Source of the DNA: Tautonia marina | GTDB taxonomy: Bacteria > Planctomycetota > Planctomycetia > Isosphaerales > Isosphaeraceae | Direction: 5' to 3' | Assembly: GCF_009177065.1 (NCBI RefSeq) | Contig: NZ_WEZF01000015.1 | Location: 124,001-188,000, forward strand | DNA length: 64,000 bases | Shown here: piece after piece, positions 56,718 through 64,000 of the stretch | Numbering within the stretch: the first letter of the stretch is position 1 | How the letters are laid out: the number at the start of each line of letters is the position of its first letter | Translations under genes and position numbers: made by a program | The notes under the pieces: generated by a model | What the model was told of the DNA's origin: nothing | Database searches by the model: none | The model's input: only the letters and a program-made list of their open reading frames with translations

Positions 56718-58364
56718 ATGAAACTTCTGGATGGGAACGGTCGGGGGCATCTTCCAGGCGAAGCGGATCCAGGCACCACGATCTTTGATCCGACGGTCAG
56801 GGCCGAGGTCAGGCGACGGCGGACCTTTGCCATCATCTCTCACCCCGACGCCGGCAAGACAACCTTGACCGAGAAGCTCTTGCTCTATGCCGGGTGCCTC
56901 GACGTGGCCGGTATGGTCCGCGGTCGGCGGAATCAGCGGGCGGTAACCTCGGACTGGATGGCCCTGGAACGGCAGCGGGGGATCTCGATCACCTCGACGG
57001 CCCTGAGCGTCGATTATCAAGGGGTTCGCGTCAACCTGCTCGACACCCCCGGCCACGAGGACTTCAGCGAAGACACCTATCGGACCTTGATGGCCGCCGA
57101 TAGCGCCGTGATGGTACTCGACGCGACGAAGGGGGTCGAACCGCAGACTGAGAAGCTGTTTCAGGTCTGCGCCAGGCGCGGGATTCCCATCCTGACGTTC
57201 GTGAACAAGCTCGACCGCCCTGGCAGTGATCCGCTGGGCATTCTCAGCGAGATCGAGCGCGTTCTGGGCATTGCCGCCTCCCCCTTGAACTGGCCGGTCG
57301 GTCTGGGCCGAGACTTCCGCGGCCTCTGCCATCGCGAAACGCGCGAGGTGACGCTATTTGACCCCGCGGCCCGCGGATCGCTCGTCGTGCCGACGACCAC
57401 CTGTCGACTTGACGATCCTGACGACGACCGGCTCTCACCGTCCGATCGGGACCAGCTCCAGGGCGACCTCGACCTGCTCGACGTGGCCGGGGCGCCGTTC
57501 GACCACGATCGGTTTCTTCAAGGCCAGGTGACCCCCGTCTTCTTCGGCAGCGCTCTGACGAATTACGGGGTCGAAGCCTTCTTCGATGCCTTTCTGAAGC
57601 TGGGACCTCCTCCCGGCTCCCGCCGCGCCGAGCATGGCCCGGTCCCCGCCGATCGGGCGGAGTTCGCCGGGTTCATCTTCAAGCTGCAGGCGAACATGGA
57701 CCCGAAGCACCGCGACCGGGTGGCCTTTCTCCGCGTCTGCTCGGGACGCTTCGAGCGCGACATGGAAGTCACCAACGCCCGGACCGGCACGAAGCTTCGC
57801 CTCGCCCGATCCCACCGCCTGTTTGCCCAGGGGCGTGAGACGACCGACGAGGCCTTTCCCGGCGACGTGGTCGGGCTGAACAGCACCGGTGACCTGCGGC
57901 TCGGAGACACGCTCTACGCCGGCCCTCCGATCCGCTACGAACCGTTGCCGGAGTTCCCTCCCGAGTGCTTCGCCCGGCTCGATTGCGCCGACACGGGACG
58001 CCGCAAGCAGTTCGACCGCGGCCTGTTTCAACTCGTCGAGGAAGGGGCGGTTCGCGTGCTGGTCAGCACCCGGCCGGGAGTCCGAGAACTCTACCTGGCG
58101 GCTGTCGGCACGTTGCAGTTCGACGTGGTGCAGGCGAGGCTCGAATCGGAGTACGGCGTGCCGACCCGCCTGGTCCCGATGGAGCCGAAGCTCGCCCGAC
58201 GGGTTGGCGGCGACGCGGCGGCGCTCAAGAGCCTCTGGTTGCCGAGGGCCTCGATCCCCACCTCCGACCGCGACGGCCTCCCGGTCATCCTGTTCAGCAC
58301 CTCGTTTGAGCTGGAAAGCTGCCGCAAGAACAATCCCGAGCTTCACTTCGAACCGCTTTCGTAA
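56718..58364 (+). CDS. prfC: Peptide chain release factor 3 (RF3)
   Basis: A 548-residue translational GTPase that releases RF1/RF2 from the ribosome after termination. G1 is SHPDAGKTT, preceded by RRRRTFAII; G2 is RQRGISITSTA; G3 is DTPGHEDF and G4 is FVNKLDRPG. Further RF3 features are YAGCLDVAGMVRGRRNQRAVTSDWMALERQRG, TPVFFGSALTNYGVEAFFDAFL and FAGFIFKLQANMDPKHRDRVAFLRVCSG. The start is uncertain: ATG 56718 leaves 34 residues before the RRRRTF block; ATGs at 56700 and 56577 are upstream. It is followed after 48 bp by the Hen1-type gene in the same direction. Confidence 0.93.
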   Translation: MKLLDGNGRGHLPGEADPGTTIFDPTVRAEVRRRRTFAIISHPDAGKTTLTEKLLLYAGCLDVAGMVRGRRNQRAVTSDWMALERQRGISITSTALSVDYQGVRVNLLDTPGHEDFSEDTYRTLMAADSAVMVLDATKGVEPQTEKLFQVCARRGIPILTFVNKLDRPGSDPLGILSEIERVLGIAASPLNWPVGLGRDFRGLCHRETREVTLFDPAARGSLVVPTTTCRLDDPDDDRLSPSDRDQLQGDLDLLDVAGAPFDHDRFLQGQVTPVFFGSALTNYGVEAFFDAFLKLGPPPGSRRAEHGPVPADRAEFAGFIFKLQANMDPKHRDRVAFLRVCSGRFERDMEVTNARTGTKLRLARSHRLFAQGRETTDEAFPGDVVGLNSTGDLRLGDTLYAGPPIRYEPLPEFPPECFARLDCADTGRRKQFDRGLFQLVEEGAVRVLVSTRPGVRELYLAAVGTLQFDVVQARLESEYGVPTRLVPMEPKLARRVGGDAAALKSLWLPRASIPTSDRDGLPVILFSTSFELESCRKNNPELHFEPLS

Positions 58365-58412
58365 CAGGGATCAGCCCTCGACTCACGCGCAGCTCAACGG
58401 GGACGGAGACTC

Positions 58413-59024
58413 ATGGCCCGATCGCTCCATAGCTCTCGGATCGAGGAGACGGTCGACCGGCTCCGAGCCAGCGGAGCCGAGAGTGTCCTGGACCTCGGGT
58501 GTGGGTCGGGTCGGCTGCTGGCTCGCCTGCTCCGCGAGCCGCAATTCCGTCGGGTGGCCGGCCTCGACATCTGCCCGCGCTCGCTGAGCCAGGCCGCCGA
58601 CTCCCTGCGAGCGGAACGAGACCAGCACGACGGTCGCCTGGAATTGATCCACGGTTCCTTCACCGAGCCGGACGATCGGCTCTGCGGGTTCGACGCCGCC
58701 GTGATGGTCGAGACGATCGAGCATCTTGATCCCAGGCGTCTCTCGGAGGTCGAGCGGACGGTCTTTCAGCACTGGCGGCCGAAAACGGTGGTCATCACCA
58801 CGCCGAACCGCGACTTCAACGCTCTCTTTCAACGCGATGCGCGGATCTTGCGACACCGGGATCACCGCTTCGAATGGTCTCGAGAAAAGTTCGCTCGATG
58901 GGCCGGCGGCGTCGCCGAGCGGAACGGTTACCACGTCACCTTCGACGGCATCGGTCAGGAACACCCGGCGTTCGGCTGCCCGACCCAGGTGGCGGAATTC
59001 GCACTGAGGGACGCACCTCCATGA
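58413..59024 (+). CDS. Hen1-type 3'-terminal RNA ribose 2'-O-methyltransferase, catalytic domain only
   Basis: A 203-residue SAM-dependent methyltransferase most like the C-terminal catalytic domain of bacterial Hen1, which methylates the 2'-O of RNA 3' ends before RNA repair by Pnkp. The SAM motif is VLDLGCGSG (25-33) and the second acidic residue is in GLDIC. The metal-binding pattern of Hen1 is intact: E100-T-I-E103-H104 and HRDH (H148/H151) before RFEWSREKFARWA. TPNRDFN also matches. It lacks the N-terminal ligase-activating domain of two-domain bacterial Hen1 and no Pnkp gene is adjacent. The stop overlaps the start of the DUF1349 gene (ATGA). Confidence 0.85.
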   Translation: MARSLHSSRIEETVDRLRASGAESVLDLGCGSGRLLARLLREPQFRRVAGLDICPRSLSQAADSLRAERDQHDGRLELIHGSFTEPDDRLCGFDAAVMVETIEHLDPRRLSEVERTVFQHWRPKTVVITTPNRDFNALFQRDARILRHRDHRFEWSREKFARWAGGVAERNGYHVTFDGIGQEHPAFGCPTQVAEFALRDAPP

Positions 59025-59647
59025 GCGACGAACCGTTGATCGAGTCGTTTGGGAATCCGTCGATCAGTCCTCGCCTCCGATGGCTCAACCCGCCGCAGCG
59101 TTGGGACGTGGATCGCGAGGCGTCCTGTCTGCGGGTCTGGCCCGAGGGGGGAACCGACTTCTGGCAGAAGACGCACTACGGATTCGAGGCCGACACCGGG
59201 CACTTCCTCCATCTGGTCGCCTCGGCCGATTTCGTCCTGACCGCTCGGGTCCGGTCGCGGCCGGTCCATCAGTACGATCAGGCCGGGTTGATGGTCCGCG
59301 TCTCGCCGACTTGCTGGCTGAAAACCTCGATCGAGTTCGAGCCGAACGGTCCGAACCGCCTCGGAGCCGTGGTGACGAACGACGGCTTCTCGGACTGGTC
59401 CACCCAGTCGATCCCTCACGAGGTCGAGACGGTCTGGTTCCGTGTCCGGCTCGAAGGCAACGATTGCCTGGTCGAGGTATCGCGCGACGGATCAACCTGG
59501 GAACAGATCCGCATGGCTCCCCTCCGCGAGCGGCCGAGCGTGCCGACCGTCGCCTGCGGCCTCTACGCGTGCAGTCCGAAAGGGGCCGGCTTCATGGCCG
59601 AATTTGCCGAGTTAAGCTTCGTGCCGGGACGCCTCCAACACGGCTGA
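59021..59647 (+). CDS. DUF1349 (concanavalin-like) protein
   Basis: A 208-residue cytosolic protein of the DUF1349 family, whose beta-sandwich resembles concanavalin-like lectins. Family segments: PPQRWDVDREASCLRVWPEGGTDFWQKTHYGFEADTGHFL, RPVHQYDQAGLMVRVSPTCWLKTSIEF, GAVVTNDGFSDWSTQ and WFRVRLEGNDCLVEVSRDGSTWEQIRMA. The ligand is unknown. Translation is coupled to the Hen1-type gene by a 4-nt overlap, so the two are probably made together. ATG 59021. Confidence 0.88.
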   Translation: MSDEPLIESFGNPSISPRLRWLNPPQRWDVDREASCLRVWPEGGTDFWQKTHYGFEADTGHFLHLVASADFVLTARVRSRPVHQYDQAGLMVRVSPTCWLKTSIEFEPNGPNRLGAVVTNDGFSDWSTQSIPHEVETVWFRVRLEGNDCLVEVSRDGSTWEQIRMAPLRERPSVPTVACGLYACSPKGAGFMAEFAELSFVPGRLQHG

Positions 59648-59915
59648 TCGCTCCCGTCGTTCCCCCCTCCGCTCGGATCTCTTGAGCGTTTTTCCTGCAA
59701 GGCTGGTGTCTTCAGGACCCAAGCCTTGCGAGGCCCTGGAGGCAGGGGGTAGACGGCTGCGTTCAATTTGGCGATAGTCCAACCACGGATGATCGCTCCC
59801 CTTTGGACGTGAAGACGTCTGCGGCTCGACGGAAACGAAACCCAGGGGCACGCGGTCTCTGTTGTTCAGGCAATGTCCAGGCCTTCACCATCTCAACGAA
59901 GGATGGGGCGCACTG

Positions 59916-60584
59916 ATGAAGCACCTTGCGAAGACGCTCGTGCTGGCGGTCGTGGTGGCGATCCTTTCCCCCTCGGCCGTCCGGTCAGAGACGATCATCG
60001 ACTTCGACGATCTCTCCCTGTCGAATTATGGAGCCATTCCCGACGGCTACCAGAGTCGGGCGGTCGGCACCGCGAACATCGAGGTCGGTTACCGCACCTA
60101 TCACGCGACCGACAATTCGACCATCGACGATCATCTGCTCTTCTGGAACACCGGGTACGGTGACCTGTCGTTCGTCGCGATCGCCAGCGAGAACGGCCGG
60201 GGTGCCGAGATTCTCCTGACCCCCGATGCCGGCTATGCCGTGACCCTGTCGAGCTTTGACCTGGCCGGCTTCAACCAGGTGGACCGGGTCGCCCGCTTTG
60301 TGCGGATTGTCGACGGCAACGATAACCTGCTGCTCGACCTGGGCGCCGACCTGACCATCCTGGGGGCGGGGCCGTCTCACAGCACCTTCCAACCGAACTT
60401 CACCCACGCCGGGCCGATCAAGCTTCAGTGGGGGGTCAACTGGAACATCGGCATCGACAACATCCGCTTCTCGCAGACCCGACTGACGGTGATCCCCGAG
60501 CCCTCTTCGATGACCATCGTGTTGCTCGGGGGGGCCTTGCTGGTCTCGGCCCGCCCTGTCCTCCGACGGGTTCGCCGCTCCTGA
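59916..60584 (+). CDS. PEP-CTERM exported protein
   Basis: A 222-residue protein with an N-terminal signal (LAKTLVLAVVVAILSPSAVRS). Its C-terminus is VIPEPSSMTIVLLGGALLVSARPVLRRVRRS, a PEP-CTERM sorting signal: the PEP motif, a hydrophobic helix and a basic tail. It would be processed by an exosortase, which is not in this window. The mature domain (TIIDFDDLSLSNYGAIPDGYQS, LLLDLGADLTILGAGP) resembles carbohydrate-binding-module-like beta sandwiches. ATG 59916 follows AAGGA at some distance. It is probably monocistronic. Confidence 0.85.
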   Translation: MKHLAKTLVLAVVVAILSPSAVRSETIIDFDDLSLSNYGAIPDGYQSRAVGTANIEVGYRTYHATDNSTIDDHLLFWNTGYGDLSFVAIASENGRGAEILLTPDAGYAVTLSSFDLAGFNQVDRVARFVRIVDGNDNLLLDLGADLTILGAGPSHSTFQPNFTHAGPIKLQWGVNWNIGIDNIRFSQTRLTVIPEPSSMTIVLLGGALLVSARPVLRRVRRS

Positions 60585-60629
60585 GGCTCCGACCCGGTGT
60601 CAGACTCCATCGTTCCCACTGATCGGGAC

Positions 60630-60663
60630 GCGGCGGTTCCCGGGCCTGGCCTCGAACCGCCGC
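60630..60663. terminator. Bidirectional terminator hairpin
   Basis: GCGGCGGTTC (60630-60639) pairs perfectly with GAACCGCCGC (60654-60663) around a 14-nt loop; flanking GGAC and GTCC extend the stem with one bulge. It fills the 91-bp gap between the convergent PEP-CTERM and metG genes. Confidence 0.65.
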
Positions 60664-60675
60664 CGTCCTGCCGGT

Positions 60676-62328
60676 TCACGAGCCCGAGGCGGGAGCGTCG
60701 GCCTTCAGGTCGATCTTCGGAAACAGCGGGGTGACCTTCCCGTTGACCAGTGGCGCGGTCACTCGCAGGTCGGGGCCGGCCGGACGCTCGGCGGCGCTGG
60801 CGAACGAGACGGCGTCCCACGGTTGAGCCTCGCCGAAGTTGAAGGCGGCGTAGAAGGTCTCGGCGGTGCGGGGGAGGAAGGGTTTGATCAGGATCGAGAC
60901 GACCCGGAGCGCCTCGGCCAGATTGACGAGCACGACCTTCGTGGCCTCAAGATCGGTCTTGGCGAGTTTGAACGGCTGGGTGGCCTCGATGTAGCGGTTG
61001 GCGGCGTCGAGGACCTCAAGCCAGATCCGCTGCAACGCCGTCGCATACTGGAACGATCCGACGAGGCCGCGCAGGTCTTCCACCAGGCTCGGCAAATCCA
61101 GCTCGGCCCGCCAGGTGGTCGGATCAATGGCCGCCGAGCCGTCGAGCGACCCGTCGAAGTACTTCAGGCACATGGTCAGGGTGCGGCTGTAGAGGTTCCC
61201 CAGGTTGTTGGCCAGCCCGGTGTTGTACGTCTCGGCGAACCGCTCGAACGAGAACTCACCGTCCCCTCCGAACGGGCACTGGCTCATGAAGTAGTAGCGG
61301 AACCCCTCGCTGCTGAACTGGCGGATCAGGTCCATCGGCTCGACGATGTTGCCGATGGATTTGCTCATCTTTTGCAAGACGCCGCTCGCGTCGTCCTTGC
61401 GGTAAACGAAGCCGTGAGCAAAAACCGCCTTCGGCAGAGGCAACCCCGCTGACATGAGCATCGCCGGCCAGAGGGCGCAGTGAAACCGGGTGATGTCCTT
61501 GCCGATCACATGCGTATCGGCTGGCCAGTAGCGCTGAAACTTCGCGTCGTCGTTGCCGTAACCGAGCGCCGTGATGTAGTTCAACAGCGCGTCGAACCAG
61601 ACGTAAATCGTCTGCTCCTCGTCAAACGGAACGGTAATGCCCCAGGTGAACCCTTTCCGACTGATCGAGACATCCTGAAGCCCCGACTTGACCAGGTTGA
61701 CGATCTCGTTGCGTCGGCTTTCGGGCTGGATGAACTCGGGGTGCGCCTCGTAGTGGGCGAGCAGGCGGTCTCGAAACTCCGAAAGCTTGAAGAAGTAATT
61801 CTCCTCCTCGACGATCTTCAAGGGGGTGTTCGGGTGGTTCGGGCAGGTGCCGCCGGCGGCCTGGACCTCCTCGATGGTCTTGAACTCCTGGCCGGTGGGG
61901 GAGACGGCTTCCTTGGCCGTCTTGAACTCCTCGCACCCCTCGCAATAAAGCCCTTGATACGGCCGCTTATCGATGTCTCCCGCGTCGTACACTGCCTGAA
62001 TGAACTGGCGGCAGCCGGCGTGGTGCCGCGCCTCGCTCGTCTGGATGAAGTCGTCGAACGAGATGTCGAGCGCTCGCCAGACGGCCTTGAACTGCTCGGC
62101 CATGTCATCGACGTACGGCTGCGGCTCGACCCCCAACTCCTGGGCTCGCTTCGAGACCTTGATCGTATTTTCGTCGTTGCCCATCAAGAAATAGGTGTCG
62201 AAGCCTTCCATGCGACGGAAGCGGGCCTGCACGTCGGCGCCGATCTTTTCGAAGGCGGTGCCGATGTGCGGTCGGCTGTTCGGATAGTCGATCGCGGTGG
62301 TAATGAAGAAGGTCGAGGCTTGGCTCAT
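60676..62328 (-). CDS. metG: Methionyl-tRNA synthetase
   Basis: A 550-residue class I aminoacyl-tRNA synthetase charging tRNA-Met. The HIGH-type motif is RPHIGTAFEKIG (residues 19-30), the connective zinc region is YCEGCEEFKTA..GGTCPNHP (one CXXC knuckle with further Cys), and KMSKS lies at about residue 320 (VLQKMSKSIGNIVEP). The anticodon-binding helical domain follows (NLGNLYSRTL, ALQRIWLEVLDAANRYIEATQPF). The C-terminal tRNA-binding (Arc1p-like) domain of long forms is absent. ATG 62328 gives the family N-terminus MSQASTFFITTAIDYPN. Confidence 0.96.
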   Translation of the reverse strand: MSQASTFFITTAIDYPNSRPHIGTAFEKIGADVQARFRRMEGFDTYFLMGNDENTIKVSKRAQELGVEPQPYVDDMAEQFKAVWRALDISFDDFIQTSEARHHAGCRQFIQAVYDAGDIDKRPYQGLYCEGCEEFKTAKEAVSPTGQEFKTIEEVQAAGGTCPNHPNTPLKIVEEENYFFKLSEFRDRLLAHYEAHPEFIQPESRRNEIVNLVKSGLQDVSISRKGFTWGITVPFDEEQTIYVWFDALLNYITALGYGNDDAKFQRYWPADTHVIGKDITRFHCALWPAMLMSAGLPLPKAVFAHGFVYRKDDASGVLQKMSKSIGNIVEPMDLIRQFSSEGFRYYFMSQCPFGGDGEFSFERFAETYNTGLANNLGNLYSRTLTMCLKYFDGSLDGSAAIDPTTWRAELDLPSLVEDLRGLVGSFQYATALQRIWLEVLDAANRYIEATQPFKLAKTDLEATKVVLVNLAEALRVVSILIKPFLPRTAETFYAAFNFGEAQPWDAVSFASAAERPAGPDLRVTAPLVNGKVTPLFPKIDLKADAPASGS

Positions 62329-62521
62329 GATTCGGTTCGATCCATCAAAGCGACGGCCCCGCGGTTTGCAACTCGCCCGGGGCGCGGACCGTGCCGGCCG
62401 GAGATGGTCCGACACGCGGGGAGGAGGCGGCGTTCGCTTCGCCGTCAAGCCGATCATTCTAGCAAGTCGGGCGGTCGGCTCACCAACCATCAACGGCTTG
62501 AGCCAAACGTCTTCGGCAGGA

Positions 62522-62800
62522 TCAGGCCCCCGAGCCCCCGGCGATCGACTTGAAGTAATCGCGATCCGGCAGCAAGACCACCACCGCTTCGTCGGAATCG
62601 GTATCAAAATCCCAGAGATACCACAGCCGGCAGTGAGCGCAGGTCGAAAGCATTCGCTCCGGGAACCCGTCGTCGGGCTGATGGAGCGTCATCTCACGAT
62701 CGCACGAGAAGCACAAAATGCTCGACAGCGGCGTTTCTCCCAGCGAAACGCCCAGCACCTTGACTGCCGCACTCGTCTTGACCCTGCGGAAAGTGGCCAT
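62522..62800 (-). CDS. Small zinc-ribbon-like protein
   Basis: A 92-residue protein whose core has two Cys pairs, LCFSCDREM and STCAHCRLW, spaced about 22 residues apart as in zinc ribbons. The N-terminus is basic (MATFRRVKTSAAVKVLG) and the C-terminus carries acidic and hydrophobic segments (WDFDTDSDEAVVVLLPDRDYF). No family was recognised. ATG 62800 was chosen over an in-frame ATG at 62878 because of the GGAG upstream. It lies upstream of metG on the same strand with a gap of about 190 bp. Confidence 0.65.
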   Translation of the reverse strand: MATFRRVKTSAAVKVLGVSLGETPLSSILCFSCDREMTLHQPDDGFPERMLSTCAHCRLWYLWDFDTDSDEAVVVLLPDRDYFKSIAGGSGA

Positions 62801-62952
62801 GCCGAGGGCTCCAGGGCTGCTCGTTCGTCTCTGGGCGGGACCGACTCTCCCAGAGACCTCCACGTTAAACGCCATCAACGAAACGTCGCAGCAAAAATCA
62901 AACCGTCATTCCGTTCAAACGTGTCGGAAAAGTCTAATTCAATTCTGAGCCG

Positions 62953-64000
62953 TCAGCCGATCGGGGCGGTTCCGCCGGTCGCGTCTTCCATGATCGCGTG
63001 TTCGGTCCATTCCTCGACCGGACGGGCCGGGCCGAGCACCCCTCGGCTCATCACGGCGATCCGGTCGCACACTCCCATCAGCTCGGGCAAGTACGAGCTG
63101 ACCATGATCACCGCCTTTCCCTCGGCGGCCAGGCTGCCGATCATCCGGTAAATCTCGGCCTTGCTCCCCACATCGATCCCTCGGGTCGGCTCGTCGAGCA
63201 ACAGCACATCGGCCTGCTGGTGCAGCAGTCGAGCCAGCGCCACCTTCTGCTGATTCCCCCCCGAAAGCGCCCCGATTCGTTGATCGGGCCCCTGCGTCCG
63301 AATCCGCATTGCCTCGATCCACTGCCGGGTTTCTCGCCGCCGCGATCCCAGCCTCAGCCATCCGAATCGCGCATAACGCCCCAGGGCCGAAAGCGTCAGG
63401 TTCTCCTCGACCGACCGCCCCAGCGCAAGCCCTTCCTCCTTGCGATCCTCGCTCAGAAACCCGATCCCCTCACGGATCGATCGCCTCGGACTTGCCGCCA
63501 CCGAGCCGGAGTGCCCCTTGATCGTCACCTCCCCCGATCGCACCTCGTCGAGCCCAAAAATCGCCCTCAGCAACTCCGTCCGACCCGCCCCCACCAAGCC
63601 GGCAATTCCCAGCACCTCCCCCCGGTGCAAGGTCAGGTCCGCCCACCTCGGCAAGCGACGCCCGGCCAGCCCCCGCAGGTCGAGCACCGGCTCCCCCGCT
63701 TCGTGAGGCACTTTCGGGAACATCTCGGTCAGATCCCGACCCACCATCGCCGCGATGATCCCTCGCAGCGCCGCCCCCTTCATCGCTCCCCGCTCGACCG
63801 CCCTGCCATCCCTCAAGACCGTGTACCGATCCGCCACCCGCTGCACTTCTTCGAGAAAATGACTGATATAAACGATCGCCAGACCCTGCCTTTTCAGCCG
63901 GTCGATCACCGCGAACAGCCGCTCCGCGTCCCGCTCGGTCAACGAACTCGTCGGCTCGTCGAAGACAATCACCCGAGCCTCGCACACCAGGGCCCTCGCC
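62953..64000 (-). CDS. Sugar ABC transporter ATP-binding protein (RbsA/MglA type), 5' part cut by window edge
   Basis: The visible 348 codons are the C-terminal part of a double-ATPase subunit of a CUT2-type sugar importer. They start inside the first ATPase domain just before its Walker B (RVIVFDEPTSSL) and H-loop (VYISHFLEEV). The second domain has the usual degenerate Walker A (GLVGAGRTELLRAIFG), the signature LSGGNQQKVALARLL, Walker B VLLLDEPTRGIDVG, and SSYLPELMGVCDRI. The chain ends at 62953. The partner permease and binding-protein genes would lie beyond the right edge. The sugar cannot be read from the ATPase. Confidence 0.93.
   Translation of the reverse strand, partial: ARALVCEARVIVFDEPTSSLTERDAERLFAVIDRLKRQGLAIVYISHFLEEVQRVADRYTVLRDGRAVERGAMKGAALRGIIAAMVGRDLTEMFPKVPHEAGEPVLDLRGLAGRRLPRWADLTLHRGEVLGIAGLVGAGRTELLRAIFGLDEVRSGEVTIKGHSGSVAASPRRSIREGIGFLSEDRKEEGLALGRSVEENLTLSALGRYARFGWLRLGSRRRETRQWIEAMRIRTQGPDQRIGALSGGNQQKVALARLLHQQADVLLLDEPTRGIDVGSKAEIYRMIGSLAAEGKAVIMVSSYLPELMGVCDRIAVMSRGVLGPARPVEEWTEHAIMEDATGGTAPIG

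Noticed and set aside
59697-59729. GCAAGGCT/AGCCTTGC hairpin after the DUF1349 gene as terminator
   Set aside because: The stem is only eight pairs with a 17-nt loop and no T-tract; too weak to call.

Overview
This is a high-GC window of about 66% by eye. It very probably comes from the chromosome of a planctomycete, most likely of the Isosphaeraceae type. The evidence is the density of families that are typical of that phylum: two DUF1559 pseudopilin-like proteins, a PSCyt1/PSCyt2/PSD1 cytochrome beside a DUF1501 protein, a second DUF1501 protein, a CRTAC1/ASPIC-UnbV protein, DUF4058, two surface proteins with the 'LE(P/S)R..L(L/M)(S/A)' N-terminal signature, and a PEP-CTERM protein. Housekeeping genes are scattered singly, which is also usual there. 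The placement is inferred from gene content; no 16S rRNA gene is present.

Layout. 0-6.7 kb: metK (cut by the left edge), a DUF1579 protein, a protein with a ribosomal L7/L12-like N-terminal domain, an Nramp-like transporter with altered metal-site motifs, a small lipoprotein, YraN and a Dabb protein. 6.9-16.6 kb: a 1952-residue beta-helix surface protein, DUF4058, and a beta-propeller phosphoesterase ending in poly-aspartate. 17-31 kb: glgX, then two DUF1559/small-lipoprotein loci flanking a CRTAC1 protein, a membrane protein, DUF1501, DUF1328 and DUF362. 31-41.6 kb: an ABC ATPase, a large exported membrane protein, a MazG-like protein, a second surface protein, an alginate-export-like outer-membrane barrel and a TPR metallopeptidase. 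41.7-48.7 kb: DUF58 and MoxR, then a YhaN/YhaO (SbcC/SbcD-like) nuclease pair. 49-53 kb: the PSCyt/PSD1 + DUF1501 pair and tRNA-Ser(GCT). 53-60.6 kb: a phosphatase, a small ribbon-helix-helix protein, a lone Tae4-type amidase, then prfC, a stand-alone Hen1-type RNA methyltransferase and DUF1349 in tight order, and a PEP-CTERM protein. 60.6-64 kb: metG, a zinc-ribbon protein and the C-terminal part of a sugar ABC ATPase (cut by the right edge).

How genes work together. Convincing pairs are YhaO/YhaN (4-nt overlap), MoxR/DUF58 (48 nt apart), PSD1/DUF1501 (43 nt apart), CRTAC1/membrane protein (overlapping) and Hen1/DUF1349 (ATGA overlap). The most unusual stretch is 55.8-59.7 kb. It holds a Tae4-like peptidoglycan amidase with no type VI secretion genes or immunity gene in view, followed by a release-factor-3 gene coupled to a Hen1 methyltransferase that lacks both its ligase-activating domain and any Pnkp partner. 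No prophage, insertion sequence or CRISPR array was recognised. Several near-perfect palindromes lie between genes; two of them are diverged copies of one element with a compensatory base-pair change.
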